Origin: Kushneria konosiri
Lineage (GTDB): Bacteria > Pseudomonadota > Gammaproteobacteria > Pseudomonadales > Halomonadaceae
Direction of reading: 5' to 3'
DNA: 64,000 nt
Assembly: GCF_002155145.1 (NCBI RefSeq)
Contig: NZ_CP021323.1
Location: 3,348,001-3,412,000, forward strand
Below are positions 49,006 through 58,400 of the stretch, in pieces. Within the stretch, counting starts at the first letter, position 1; each line of letters starts with the position of its first letter. A model generated the notes under the pieces. That model did not search any database, had not been told where the DNA came from, and worked only from the letters and a program-made list of their open reading frames with translations. The translations under genes and the position numbers were made by a program.

Positions 49006-49064
49006 TGCCAGGTGGGGTGGACTAATGGCAGCGTTGTGAGGTGGTAAGCAAAGGCTTATTAGCT

Positions 49065-49076
49065 CGAGGCAGGACT
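49065..49076. repeat. Left attachment half-site of the island
   Basis: CGAGGCAGGACT matches exactly the 3' part of tRNA-Arg at 63441-63452. It sits 60 bp after the mscS stop, where the island begins, and marks the expected far end of an integration at the tRNA. Confidence 0.7.
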
Positions 49077-49134
49077 ATAAAAACTATTTAATCGATTGAT
49101 TTTTATGGGTTAAATAGATAAAGAAACAGATTTA

Positions 49135-49182
49135 TATACCAGCGGGTATACCATGGAATGCGTTTGAAGAACCATACCTTTC
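49135..49182. repeat. TATACC/GGTATACC repeats at the left island end
   Basis: TATACC (49135-49140), the palindrome GGTATACC (49145-49152) and ATACCTTTC (49174-49182) lie inside the left end. The same motifs occur at the other end next to the integrase. They are candidate arm-type integrase sites. Confidence 0.5.
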
Positions 49183-49300
49183 CCTATGCGAAAGTTGGCC
49201 TCAAGGCGGCTTACGGGCAAAAGCAGGCTTTCGGTAAAGAGCCTCAATAAACAAACTTTTTGGCATTGCACCTTTTTTAGCAGCAGAATTTTTGTGTAAA

Positions 49301-50215
49301 TCATTCGTGGTACAGCTTTAAATCGCGAATAGCAACAAACGCACGATTGGTCTCCGCAGCGCAACGTGTCTTCTCCTCTAGGACGTCGATCAACGAAACT
49401 TGACGTGAGAGGACTTCGAACAGGTCAAGCCCGTCGACGCAAATCAGATTAGTTTGCCGCCCGCGTGAAAACGCTTCCAGTCCACCGGCGGTGAATCCGG
49501 AATTGCTGACGAACAGACCCCGCGACCAAGACGCTTTACCAGCGACCTTTCCCGAGAACGTCATCAAGTCGGCGAAGCCAATCTGCGGCCCATGCCATTT
49601 GGCTTCAACCAAGTAGGTCTGCCCGTGCAGTTTGAAGCTGCCATCGATTTGCTCCCCAACGAGCCGAAACGCACCACGAGGCGCTAATCCGGAGCCAGCG
49701 AAAAGCTCATTCAGAAACCCCTCGAAACGAAGGCCACGCGCTTGTGGGTTCAGCTTCGTGATTTCGATGAGTTGCGTCGCCAGTTCCTGTGCTTTGGCCT
49801 TACTCAGCGACTCAGCCATCTGAGGTGGAGGTTCTTCGGCCTTTGGCTGGACGAAGCTGTTGAGGAAGCCCGGATCAAGCAACTCCGGTATCTTGAATTC
49901 CACGCTTGGGAGAAGACCGTTCAGACGATCGATTTCCGTCCGAGTCAGAGGGTTCCCTTTGCCGCGCCGGTAAGTCATCGCTTGCCGGACGATCGTGATT
50001 ATCAACTTCGTGAAATGGGACCGCCGATACTCAAGCGTGGACGTCAGAAGCTGGACGATCGCCGGCCTCTTGCTTCCCGGAATCCACAGCTCACCGATGC
50101 CGGCCTGTGCCGCCGCCAGCGGAAAGGCCGTCTTGTTGTTTCCACTTCCCGGGAGGAAGTCGTAGAAAAGATCGGCCAAGTCTTCGACCGTCTGTGCTTC
50201 GCGGAATGAAAGCAT
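49301..50215 (-). CDS. Mrr-like restriction endonuclease, third gene of a defence operon
   Basis: This 304-residue protein joins an N-terminal helical module (residues 1-110, [16 protein letters not shown]... and [20 protein letters not shown]) to a C-terminal Mrr-type nuclease. The nuclease has the PD-(D/E)XK pattern ([20 protein letters not shown], with Asp then Glu-x-Lys) and [13 protein letters not shown]. Such enzymes cut foreign or modified DNA. The start is 1 bp after the stop of the helicase gene, so the three genes form one operon. I do not recall it as a standard part of Gabija. It could equally be a linked second system. Confidence 0.8.
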   Translation of the reverse strand: MLSFREAQTVEDLADLFYDFLPGSGNNKTAFPLAAAQAGIGELWIPGSKRPAIVQLLTSTLEYRRSHFTKLIITIVRQAMTYRRGKGNPLTRTEIDRLNGLLPSVEFKIPELLDPGFLNSFVQPKAEEPPPQMAESLSKAKAQELATQLIEITKLNPQARGLRFEGFLNELFAGSGLAPRGAFRLVGEQIDGSFKLHGQTYLVEAKWHGPQIGFADLMTFSGKVAGKASWSRGLFVSNSGFTAGGLEAFSRGRQTNLICVDGLDLFEVLSRQVSLIDVLEEKTRCAAETNRAFVAIRDLKLYHE

Positions 50216-50216
50216 G

Positions 50217-52034
50217 TTAGTCGTCCTCGGCCTCCTCTATGCGCGCTTCAAGCTCGTTCAGGAAGGGTGAGCGCCCCCAGTGCATTCTCCCGCGGCCCGT
50301 ATCGACATAACCGGAATACAGCATGTGAATTTCATCGCGGGCGCGCGTCAGGCCCACGTAGAATAGGCGGCGGCTTTCCCGCCGTGCCGCAGGAAGTTCG
50401 TCGCGCCAAGGCAAGCTGCCGAAATCTAGCCCCACCATTATGACCACGTCGTACTCGCAGCCCTTGGCGGAATGCAGGGTCAGAAGGTTGAGGTGAAGCG
50501 GCGAGCCATCGCGACTGCCAAGGTTTGCGAGGTCGAGATCGGCTAGCGCGCCACCAACTGCGAGCGCAGTCGACATGCGTTCGACCTGGTCGGCCTGATC
50601 CGCGAGACTTGGCTCGGTTTCGATCAGCGCATCGAGCATTTCGTTGCGCAAGGGCGCGACAAAGTCGCGGGCAAGCCCATCATCTACTCTAAGCGACCAC
50701 AGAAGGCGGGTAAGGCTTTGCAGCTCCGCGCGAGCCTTCTCCTCCGATATTCGGGCCTTATGAAAGCCAATCCAGCGATCCAGCAGGCCACGCAGTTGGG
50801 GGCGCGCCTCCCGCCACCCGCCCGCGCACCAAGCCGCACAGTCCTCGATCCAGCTCGTGAGCGCGACCTTGCGATAGGGCGCCGCCGTGTCAACCCGCAC
50901 AAAGTCGAGGCCTGCCTTCGTAATGGCATCCGCAACTACGTTGCCGGCGCGATAGTCTCGATAGAGGATCGCGATGTCGCCGAGCGCCCGGCCGTGCTTG
51001 GCCGCAAGCGCCGTGGGAATGATCTCGGCGATCGCATGCGCTGCCTGCCCCTTCAGGCCGTCGTCGCATTCAACCATCGCGATAACAGCCTCGCGGTCCG
51101 GATCGTTCGACTGATAGCCGCGTGCCTCGCCCAGAGCCATTTCCGAGGCGCTGACAATGCTTGCAGCTGAACGGTAGTTCAGTTGAAGCTGTACCCGCTC
51201 GACATCGTCGCGTTCAGCCAGCTCCTGCAAAAGAGCTCCATCCGCGCCAGTGAAGCCGTAAATCGATTGGTCTGGGTCGCCAACGGCAAACAGGCGGACA
51301 CCTCCGTCGAACGCCATCCGCTTGACGATGCGGTGCAGCGCCACGCCCAAGTCCTGATATTCGTCGACCGCTAGGACAGGAAACTTCGCCTGCATAAGCG
51401 GCAGCACCCAATTATGCTCCGATACCAGCCGCTCGCCGAAGATTACAATGTCATCGAAATCGATGAGACCTGTTCGCCGCAGTTCAGCTTCGTAGCTCTC
51501 CGCCCAAGCCGCAAGCTCCTCCTCAGCCGTCCAGTCTTCCGACGTTCGATCAAGGATCGACCGTCGATGGCGACCGAGCTCCATCGGCTTATAGGGATGA
51601 CCTGCGCCGAAGAGCCTGTCGCCGATTCGACGCATTGCTTGATCGCTCTGCCGCTGCGTGGCAACGGCAAGGGGAAACGGCACCGGAAGATCGGCAAGAC
51701 GACCATAAGGCATCAGCAGATGTCTCAGGCAGAAGCCATGGACAGTGCCGATGAAGAGGTTCGGCGCCTCCCGCAGGCCCAGCCGTTCTAGGCGGCGCGT
51801 CAGCTCACGCGCGCACTCTTGGCTATAGGTGATGCATGCCGCACCTCGCGGCGCGCGCACGTCCTCAGCCATGACCCTGGCAAGCTTGAGCACCAGCGTC
51901 TTGGTCTTGCCGCTGCCAGGGCCTGCGAGCATCACGCAGTTTCCCGTCGAGTCATAGGCAGCTTGCTGTCCAGGATTTCTGGCCAAATCAGCTGCTTGGG
52001 TAAGATATGCAGCGCTAACACTACGCAAGGGCAT
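50217..52034 (-). CDS. UvrD/Rep-family DNA helicase, GajB-like
   Basis: From the ATG at 52034 (605 residues) this superfamily 1A helicase has all motifs: Walker [12 protein letters not shown], motif [15 protein letters not shown], motif [16 protein letters not shown], motif [17 protein letters not shown] and motif [20 protein letters not shown]. GajB of the Gabija defence system is a UvrD-like helicase partner of an OLD nuclease. The start overlaps the end of the preceding OLD gene by 14 bp, consistent with translational coupling. At about 600 residues it is longer than typical GajB. Confidence in helicase is high, in GajB moderate. Confidence 0.85.
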   Translation of the reverse strand: MPLRSVSAAYLTQAADLARNPGQQAAYDSTGNCVMLAGPGSGKTKTLVLKLARVMAEDVRAPRGAACITYSQECARELTRRLERLGLREAPNLFIGTVHGFCLRHLLMPYGRLADLPVPFPLAVATQRQSDQAMRRIGDRLFGAGHPYKPMELGRHRRSILDRTSEDWTAEEELAAWAESYEAELRRTGLIDFDDIVIFGERLVSEHNWVLPLMQAKFPVLAVDEYQDLGVALHRIVKRMAFDGGVRLFAVGDPDQSIYGFTGADGALLQELAERDDVERVQLQLNYRSAASIVSASEMALGEARGYQSNDPDREAVIAMVECDDGLKGQAAHAIAEIIPTALAAKHGRALGDIAILYRDYRAGNVVADAITKAGLDFVRVDTAAPYRKVALTSWIEDCAAWCAGGWREARPQLRGLLDRWIGFHKARISEEKARAELQSLTRLLWSLRVDDGLARDFVAPLRNEMLDALIETEPSLADQADQVERMSTALAVGGALADLDLANLGSRDGSPLHLNLLTLHSAKGCEYDVVIMVGLDFGSLPWRDELPAARRESRRLFYVGLTRARDEIHMLYSGYVDTGRGRMHWGRSPFLNELEARIEEAEDD

Positions 52035-53802
52035 CGCGAATGTGCTCCAGCGCCTGCCGGATGTAGTCCGGGCACATATCTTCATCGACGTGTGGCGCTA
52101 AGGCCTGAGCGAAGCGCCCTTTACCGATCCGTTCGATGAGCTTGATCAAGTGCTTCTCATCAAGGGTGTTGGTATCGTCAACCCAGCCCTGGATCACCTC
52201 CCGGGTTTTATTGATCGATAGCTCCTCCTCGATGACATGCTGCATCGCTTCGGCAAGACCGCTGGTGAAGAGCTCCGGCTCGAGCGTATTGCTGTTAACG
52301 AAGTAGCCGAACGGTTCGGCGTGCGCGATCACGGCATCGGCGTCCAATGGATCGTAGTTTACGCCATCCTCGACCAGCCGCAGCACATTGACCAACCGTC
52401 GGCGAACTAGCGGTGGGCGTGCACCATTTGGATCCCGGTCCGTCAGAATAACGTGCGGTATATTTAGTCCCCTCGGCCCCAACAACTTCACGTAGGGCGT
52501 GAAGTTTGTGCCACTTACGGAGCAGACGGTGATGCCCAGCATATCGAGCGGGATGTCTAAGGCCTCGGCAAATGCAGGGATGAGAAACTTCTCGGCATCG
52601 CCTTCAACGAGGATCACGCCTCGCGCGAAGAAAATCTCACCACGGCTGACATCGATGTAACGTTGCAGATCAGCCTCATCGCGTGTCGTCAGGGGCGCTG
52701 TGGCCGTGGACACTACAGTTGTCGCCTCCTCGCCTGCGTTATGCCGGAGCAGGACGATCGAGCGGATCGGGGTCACGCTCGCGATATGCGGCGAATGCGT
52801 CGTAAGGATGTTTGTGAGCGGCGGCGTGTCTTCCTCCCCGTCCCCAGCCCCGCCGAGGAAGTATCTGTAGACGAGCCGCTGTACATGCGGGTGAAGGTGC
52901 GCTTCGGGCTCTTCGACCACGAAGAACGTATGGTCGCGCTCGCCATCCGTGACCAGGCGATCAAGCTCAAGGCTTTTCAGCGCTAGGAAAATCAGATTAG
53001 CGGTGCCGAGGCTGGCGTCGCCAATGCCGCGCGCACCATTGTCGATCAGAAGCCGGAGGCTTCGCAGCAAAGCATCGACGCGGGTTGGCGCAAGACCAAG
53101 CGTGAGTGGAACGGCATGCTGCTCACCTGCAACAGCGATCAGACGTTCGCTGATGCGCCGCGCGGTGGCAACCACTTCGGCATGACCAGCAAGCTCGGCT
53201 TGCGCCTCGCTGACCTGCTGCTGGATTTCGTCGCGCGCGTCTTCGTCCAGCGAGGTCGCCAGCTCCTCGATGAGAGGCCTCAATGGCGAGTTCCGCCAAC
53301 TCGACAGGTCCTTCTCTGCGTCGCGCAGCGCAACCTGTACGTCGAGCGGCAGCATCCGGCGAAAGGCCGAGCCGATCGACATATCGGGGTCGTCGCCGCC
53401 GAAAATGATGTACTCGTAGTCGGCCAGGCTCTCAGGCTCGCGGGCGAGATTTGCCTTTGGCTGAAAGCGGTATGTCAGACGAGCGACCATGGGTGGGCCC
53501 GGATCGACCACGCAGTCATTGAGATGCGCCATCAATCGCGGATTGTCTGTAAAATCAGTCAGATCAACTGAGATTTCGATGGTCTCGCCAAGTTTTTCCT
53601 CGCCCAGCCCATCCCAGAAATGTTCGAGTCCGAGCAGGCGGTCGCGTTCCGAAAGTCCCGGATCCAAGACCAACTGCAGGGCGCGAATGAAATTGCTCTT
53701 GCCGACCTTGTTCTCACCGACAATAACAATGCTCTCGCCGGTCTCGACGTCAATGTCCGAGAAATTTGCGAAATTGCTTATTTTTATTCGTGAGATGCGC
53801 AA
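52021..53802 (-). CDS. OLD-family ATPase-Toprim nuclease, GajA-like
   Basis: This 593-residue protein has an N-terminal ABC-type ATPase, with Walker A VGENKVGKSNF, Walker B TFFVVEEPEAHLHPHVQRL and the switch histidine in NILTTHSPHIASV. A C-terminal Toprim nuclease domain has ILVEGDAEKFLIPAFAEAL and ILTDRDPNG. Class 2 OLD proteins beside UvrD helicases are GajA of Gabija, an antiphage system that senses nucleotide depletion and cuts DNA. It is the first gene of the operon. The 640 bp upstream hold no clear gene and should contain the promoter. Confidence 0.85.
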   Translation of the reverse strand: MRISRIKISNFANFSDIDVETGESIVIVGENKVGKSNFIRALQLVLDPGLSERDRLLGLEHFWDGLGEEKLGETIEISVDLTDFTDNPRLMAHLNDCVVDPGPPMVARLTYRFQPKANLAREPESLADYEYIIFGGDDPDMSIGSAFRRMLPLDVQVALRDAEKDLSSWRNSPLRPLIEELATSLDEDARDEIQQQVSEAQAELAGHAEVVATARRISERLIAVAGEQHAVPLTLGLAPTRVDALLRSLRLLIDNGARGIGDASLGTANLIFLALKSLELDRLVTDGERDHTFFVVEEPEAHLHPHVQRLVYRYFLGGAGDGEEDTPPLTNILTTHSPHIASVTPIRSIVLLRHNAGEEATTVVSTATAPLTTRDEADLQRYIDVSRGEIFFARGVILVEGDAEKFLIPAFAEALDIPLDMLGITVCSVSGTNFTPYVKLLGPRGLNIPHVILTDRDPNGARPPLVRRRLVNVLRLVEDGVNYDPLDADAVIAHAEPFGYFVNSNTLEPELFTSGLAEAMQHVIEEELSINKTREVIQGWVDDTNTLDEKHLIKLIERIGKGRFAQALAPHVDEDMCPDYIRQALEHIRDALA

Positions 53803-54440
53803 ATGTCTCTCCTCTGATTACATATTTTACTGTTTTGCACACTGTTATAGCCATTATCTAGACTGCATGCGCAGTTATATCTATCGATCTCGCCAGTAGC
53901 GTCCCTGTGTGCCTTTAAGGACGCTTGTATTAACAGCAAGTGTCCGCTTTGGGTCGTAACCGGTCAGCTTGCATGCCTTCTCATGACCCTACTGATGGCT
54001 TAACCCCTCAGTTACGATGAGCCCTAGACTTCTATGCTCATTTATAGGGTTGATCCACTTAGCACCCCGACCATCAATCTCTCTTCCAATTCTCTTCCCA
54101 CAGCGCGCTGTCGACTCCCCGCCCCGCCTGCGCGCTAAATGGGTCGGTTTTATTGCACCCTTGCAGTGCCTGCTGGGCCGCCCCAGTGCTGGGCCGCGCA
54201 GTGGTTTTGGGGCCCGAAAAAATTACGCGTTTTCTTGCATTTCACACCGCCGTTGGAAGGTGGTGTGGGGTAAAAAAGCGGCTTTCTGGCCACCATGCCG
54301 GCCCCTGCCTCAAAAAGGGTGTCTCCTGTGGTGCCCTGCAAGCTCTTGTGGTCTTTTCAGCACAATATTCGAGCGCGCTGATTAAGTAAAGTTGTGTAAC
54401 GATGAAGTGAGACAAAAGCAGCATTCATCACGACCCTTTT
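53803..54440. other. Gene-free stretch upstream of the defence operon
   Basis: No convincing gene; an open frame at 54017-54385 has odd composition and no domain. The short GC-rich block at 54115-54131 reads AGGCGGGG on the minus strand, resembling the core of P2/P4 cos ends, next to a self-complementary CAGCGCGCTG (54101-54110). A poly-A/T boundary near 54216 may include promoter elements. Confidence 0.35.
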
Positions 54441-54893
54441 TCGCTCGCCAGAATGACATGATTACGCCCCGATCCAGCCCTTTCTGGCCTCGCTCTTGTT
54501 AAGACTGATTCCCATTCCCCTGATACGTTTTCACACTTGTGATTTTTGAGTGGGAACACCGGGAACAGTGGGAACAAGGCTCAACCATGCGGGTTCCAGC
54601 GTGGGAACATTGTTCCCACTGAAAAATCGAGTGGGAACAGAAACGGGCAAAAAACCCCCTATATGGGTAGGTGTTCCCGTTTGTTCCCACTTTTTAGTGT
54701 CTTACCGGGAACAAGCGAGCCCGCCTGTGGCGCGGCTTCCAGCGAGGTGTTCCCACTGTTCCCGCTGTTCCCGGTCGTTTTCAGGTTCCTGTGAAAACCT
54801 TCCTCACCGTTCCAGCGCTCGATGAGGGTCGTCTGGCTATCATCACCGCCGTTTTGGCGATCCTTTCCTCTGGCAAGCGAAAGGGGTTTGGGT
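54441..54893. repeat. Long direct repeat copy A with twelve GGGAACA iterons
   Basis: This is the first of two diverged copies of about 450 bp, the second starting exactly 800 bp later. Within 54552-54772 are twelve heptamers GGGAACA, six in this orientation and six reverse (TGTTCCC), at 54552, 54561, 54570, 54603, 54611, 54633, 54672, 54682, 54707, 54748, 54757 and 54766. Those at 54603/54611 form a perfect palindrome with one central base. The layout fits an iteron-type origin or a copy-control locus such as P4 ori/crr. Copy B has GGCAACA at the matching places. Confidence 0.85.
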
Positions 54894-54906
54894 CGTGGCC
54901 ACCATA

Positions 54907-54937
54907 CAAAAAGCCCCGCACATGGCGGGGCTTTTTT
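54907..54937. terminator. Terminator downstream of the small membrane gene
   Basis: The stem AGCCCCGC/GCGGGGCT has A and T runs on both sides. On the minus strand it ends the 54954-55151 gene. Confidence 0.75.
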
Positions 54938-54953
54938 GTATCAATGATCATTA

Positions 54954-55151
54954 TCAGACGGCTTTATCGTCGCTGTCTTCATCCTCACGGCGGGTCAACT
55001 GCCCTTCCCGGTTGCGAAGGTTTGCTTGAGGGGTATTTGTCTGCGTGTACTCAACCTGTGTGCGGCTGTTGGTCTGGCGATGATCTACATAGTGAAGCAG
55101 TGCAAGCTGTGCGATCAGAAAGCCACAGCAGATCAGAATACCTTTCAGCAT
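54954..55151 (-). CDS. Small membrane-anchored protein between the iteron arrays
   Basis: This 65-residue protein starts MLKGILICCGFLIAQLALLHYVDH, one hydrophobic helix, then a polar tail ending REGQLTRREDEDSDDKAV. It resembles small inner-membrane spanins or single-pass accessory proteins in general shape only. It sits exactly between the two iteron repeats. The ribosome-binding site is weak. Function unknown. Confidence 0.5.
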   Translation of the reverse strand: MLKGILICCGFLIAQLALLHYVDHRQTNSRTQVEYTQTNTPQANLRNREGQLTRREDEDSDDKAV

Positions 55152-55240
55152 GTCTTTTCTCTTGGTTCAGGAAAGGGGTGACAAGGCTCATAACGTTAAC
55201 CCATCCATATCAATGTTCTCCAGTCAGACCGTGATAAACC

Positions 55241-55693
55241 TCGCTCGCCAGAATGAAATGATCACGCCCCTATCCAGTCGATTCTGGCCCCTCTTTTGTT
55301 GAGACTGATTCCCATTCCCCTGATACGTTTTCACACCTGTGATTTTTGGGTGGCAACACTGGCAACAGTGGCAACAAGGCTCAACCATGCGGGTTCCAGA
55401 GCGGCAACACTGTTGCCAGTCAAAAAGTCACTGGCAACAGAATGAGGATGAAACGCCCCTATATGGTGTGGTGTTGCCAGTTGTTGCCACTCTTTAGTGA
55501 TTTACTGGCAACACGTCAGCCCGCCTGTGGCGCGGCTTCCAGCGATGTGTTGCCTTGTTGCCACTGTTGCCACTCGATTCAGGTTCCTGTAGCAATCCTT
55601 CCTCACGGTTCCGACCGCCAATGAGGATCGTCTGGCCATCCTTACCGCTGGTTTTGCCGATCCTTTCCTCTGGCGAGCGAATGGGTTTGGGTG
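55241..55693. repeat. Long direct repeat copy B with twelve GGCAACA iterons
   Basis: This is the second copy of the 450-bp repeat. The flanking segments (for example TCGCTCGCCAGAATGA, GACTGATTCCCATTCCCCTG, GCTCAACCATGCGGGTTCCA, CCGCCTGTGGCGCGGCTTCC) match copy A at a constant distance of 800 bp, with a 2-bp shift near 55555. Twelve heptamers GGCAACA/TGTTGCC lie at 55352, 55361, 55370, 55403, 55411, 55433, 55472, 55482, 55507, 55548, 55556 and 55565. Every one differs from copy A at the third base only, G to C. Confidence 0.85.
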
Positions 55694-55708
55694 TCCCCTG
55701 CCAAAACG

Positions 55709-55733
55709 CAAAAGGGCCGCCCGAAGGCAGCCC
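55709..55733 (-). terminator. Terminator of the replication operon
   Basis: GGGCTGCC-TTCG-GGCGGCCC on the minus strand is a stable UUCG-type hairpin followed by TTTT. It lies 20 bp past the stop of the coiled-coil gene. Confidence 0.7.
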
Positions 55734-55752
55734 CTGTTGGCATGACTCGTTT

Positions 55753-56550
55753 TCAGTGGGTCTGCTGACGCTGCGATTCCAGCTCCCGCGCCCGCTGCTG
55801 AATGCTGTTTTTTGGGCCGTTGTATTGCTGCTCGCAGGCCAGTAGTGGCACGACACGCAGCACGGTCAGGCTTTCCGGTGCTGCTGGCGTCTCCTGCTCC
55901 GGATCGATCCGGCGGGTCAGCCCCATCAGACGTTCGGCCAGCTTCTGCTGGAAGCGCTTTGCCAGCTCCTGCTCAACCCGGGCGCGGTGATCAGCGGGAC
56001 CATGCTCCTGATTGTTCGGCTCACTCATCACATCATGATCGGTCTTGCGCTTGACCTCCGGCAGCAGCGACAGCAGATGCCGCCCTTCGGGCAGATCCAG
56101 CAGCGCGGCGGTGGCCTTCTCGAAGGCCTGCTCGACCTCTAGCCCCCAAGCTTGCTGCTGCGCACCCTCATACTGACGGCGGGCGTCGATCACGGCGATG
56201 TGCTGCTCGATCAGCGGCGCCTGCAATTCGCCGGCCATGGATTCCAGCTCTTCGGCGGTCTCGCGGCTTTCACTGACCGAGCGTTTGATTTGCCGAATCT
56301 CCTTGATCAGCTCACCGTTGCTCTCGCGCAGCAGATCGCGCCAGCGGCGATCGTTGCTATCGGCTTCTTCCCAGGCCGCTGCTGCGCCCTTGCTGAAGCG
56401 CTCGACGCGCTGTTGCAGGTCGGTCAGCATCTCGCGTTGGCTCAGGTACTCATTTCGGGTCTGTTCATGTCGGGTCATATGGCTGGTCATGGGGGCAGCT
56501 CCTTCCTGTGTGGTGGCTTTGGTCGTGGTCTGGGCGTTGGCAGCAGTCAT
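55753..56550 (-). CDS. Coiled-coil satellite protein, possibly Psu-like
   Basis: From the ATG at 56550 (GGAG seven bases upstream) the protein has 265 residues and is almost wholly helical and charged. The segment of about residues 40-150 (EYLSQREMLTDLQQRVERFSKG, RQIKRSVSESRETAEELESMAG, EQHIAVIDARRQYEGAQQQAW) has the look of phage polarity-suppression (Psu) relatives, which block Rho and decorate P4 capsids. The match is by general pattern only. It is the last gene of the replication operon. Confidence 0.45.
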   Translation of the reverse strand: MTAANAQTTTKATTQEGAAPMTSHMTRHEQTRNEYLSQREMLTDLQQRVERFSKGAAAAWEEADSNDRRWRDLLRESNGELIKEIRQIKRSVSESRETAEELESMAGELQAPLIEQHIAVIDARRQYEGAQQQAWGLEVEQAFEKATAALLDLPEGRHLLSLLPEVKRKTDHDVMSEPNNQEHGPADHRARVEQELAKRFQQKLAERLMGLTRRIDPEQETPAAPESLTVLRVVPLLACEQQYNGPKNSIQQRARELESQRQQTH

Positions 56551-56624
56551 GGGGTGTCTCCATGTGGTGGATGAGGGGACGACCCAAGGGCCGCCCCGGT
56601 TTGCGGGGGTAAAGGTGAGCCGGT

Positions 56625-58400
56625 TCACTGGGCGCCGCCCATGGGCTCCAGTTTGTCGGGGTCGATGACAAAGAAGCGGGCACTGCCGCCGCCGGGCAGG
56701 CGGTAGTTCTTCTGTTTACGCCCTTCATCCATCCGGGCCAGCACGTCATGCGTGCCCAGGGTGCGAAGGATGCGGTCGCGGCTGTAGCCCTCGACGGCCT
56801 CGACCAGTGCGGCGCGGTTGAACAGATAGAGCCTTCGCCCGTTGTCGATCTCATAGAAACCGGCCCGGTGCGAGACATGGGCGGCCATCTGGGCATTCAC
56901 ATCGGAGAAGCGGCTATCGCCGTGCAGGGCGATGAAGTCGGCCAGCGCGGTCAGTATCTGCCGGTCTTCGGCGTTCCCGTCGCCGATGGTGGCCAGCCAC
57001 TCCATGAACAACAGCCGGCAGGCATGGATGGCCGTTTCCGGTGGCCACGGCAGGATCTCCCATTCACTGGCCAGTTCCCCGGCCAGCGCCATGACCGCAA
57101 AGCGATCCGCCACACGTCCGGCCTGCGAGCTGGTGACGTTGAAGCGCTTTCTGATCTCGCCAAAGCGCCACGGCAGGCCGTTGGCCACGTCTTCCTCGAT
57201 CAGGTGTTCCACCAGTGCCGGGCCGGCGTGGCCGTAGTGGCGAGAGACCGCCCCGGTCAGGATGCGGTGGAAGGTTTCGCCGTCCATGCCGTGCACGTCG
57301 TCAAAGGCGCGGTATTTTCTTGTGCCGGCGTTGATGTCCACCATGCGCAGTTCGGCGCCGGCGTGGGCCGTGCTACCCCCCATTGCCGCGTGATCGGAGA
57401 GCGAGCGCTCGCCGCTGGAAAGGGCCAGCAGACGCCAGTAGTTTTTGGGCCGGCCTTCACGCTCGCGTGTCATGGTGCCCTTGCCGGTGCCGTTGGCAAT
57501 CGCGTAGGCGTGGCCTTGTATCTGTTTGGGGCTGGCCCGGCTCATCTCGTCGTTGATCATCACGGTGTCATTGCGCGATGACGCCTCGATCTCGACCCCG
57601 CCGCCGGACATGTCCCACGACACCTTGAAGCGATCCGGTGGTCCCCAGATCGTCGCGGCCACGTCCTGCGCCAGTGATTTGCCGCTCGATGAATCTCCCA
57701 CCAGATGAATGCCGCCGCCGTTGACGCCCACCTTTTTCAACAGTGGGCCAGCGAGTGCGCAGCAGACCGACAGGATCAGCACCGGGTTGCCCAGGCATGG
57801 CGTGGCCACCTCTTGCTGCCATGCTGCCAGACTGCCCCGGGTATCGAAGATTTTCGCCTCGCGCCCCGAACTCTGGAAGCGTACCCGGGTGCTGCCGATG
57901 ATCCGCTCGGGCAGCACGAAGGCGCCGCTGCGCTCATGCCAGCCGGGCCGGGTGGTGGTCTCCAGCACCACATCTGGGGTGTGGTGGCTGGCCACGAACG
58001 CCGGAATGTACTTGCGGTGGTGATAATCGACGATCAGCCCCTGACGCATCAGCGGCTTCAAGACGTCATCGCCCTTGCCGGCCAGCGCCTCCATGGGAAT
58101 GACATATTCCAGTTCCCGGCCCCGGTGATAGAAGCGCACCAGCCGCCCGATGCTGCCGTCGTCGCTGTCGATGGTCTCGGCCTCGATATACAGCGGCGAG
58201 CAGATCCACAGATCGAACGGCTGCCCGGGTTCATCGGGGGACGTCTGCTTGATGCCGTGATACCAGGTGCCGGCACGATAGAGCCGACCGTCGATATTCA
58301 CCGGGCCGTCATAGGTGGCAAAGCCGGGGCGCTGGATGCCTTCACGCTCGGGCACATTGGGGTTGCCCACCAGTGAGAGGTGCGGTTCGTGGTTGCTCAT
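56625..58400 (-). CDS. DUF927-domain replication helicase/ATPase
   Basis: This 591-residue protein has a DUF927-type region (about residues 145-450), found in replication helicases of satellites and plasmids. Its P-loop is IHLVGDSSSGKSLAQDVAATIWG. A Walker B-like IND in TVMINDEMSRA and further PKNYWRLLALSSGERSLS follow. The C-terminal part has a winged-helix-like GRLYLFNRAALVEAVEGYS. It starts in a four-base overlap with the primase gene and likely unwinds the satellite origin. Confidence 0.82.
   Translation of the reverse strand: MSNHEPHLSLVGNPNVPEREGIQRPGFATYDGPVNIDGRLYRAGTWYHGIKQTSPDEPGQPFDLWICSPLYIEAETIDSDDGSIGRLVRFYHRGRELEYVIPMEALAGKGDDVLKPLMRQGLIVDYHHRKYIPAFVASHHTPDVVLETTTRPGWHERSGAFVLPERIIGSTRVRFQSSGREAKIFDTRGSLAAWQQEVATPCLGNPVLILSVCCALAGPLLKKVGVNGGGIHLVGDSSSGKSLAQDVAATIWGPPDRFKVSWDMSGGGVEIEASSRNDTVMINDEMSRASPKQIQGHAYAIANGTGKGTMTREREGRPKNYWRLLALSSGERSLSDHAAMGGSTAHAGAELRMVDINAGTRKYRAFDDVHGMDGETFHRILTGAVSRHYGHAGPALVEHLIEEDVANGLPWRFGEIRKRFNVTSSQAGRVADRFAVMALAGELASEWEILPWPPETAIHACRLLFMEWLATIGDGNAEDRQILTALADFIALHGDSRFSDVNAQMAAHVSHRAGFYEIDNGRRLYLFNRAALVEAVEGYSRDRILRTLGTHDVLARMDEGRKQKNYRLPGGGSARFFVIDPDKLEPMGGAQ

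Noticed and set aside
49110-49364. 84-residue coding region at the left island end
   Set aside because: It covers the att arm repeats and overlaps the end of the Mrr-like gene in another frame. No domain or ribosome-binding site.
54017-54385. 122-residue coding region
   Set aside because: The reading is rich in Cys, Pro and Trp in an unlikely way and has no domain or ribosome-binding site. An overlapping reverse frame is equally open.
54441-55693. CRISPR array
   Set aside because: The repeats are heptamers in both orientations with irregular short spacing. There are no 25-40 bp repeats with unique spacers and no cas genes.
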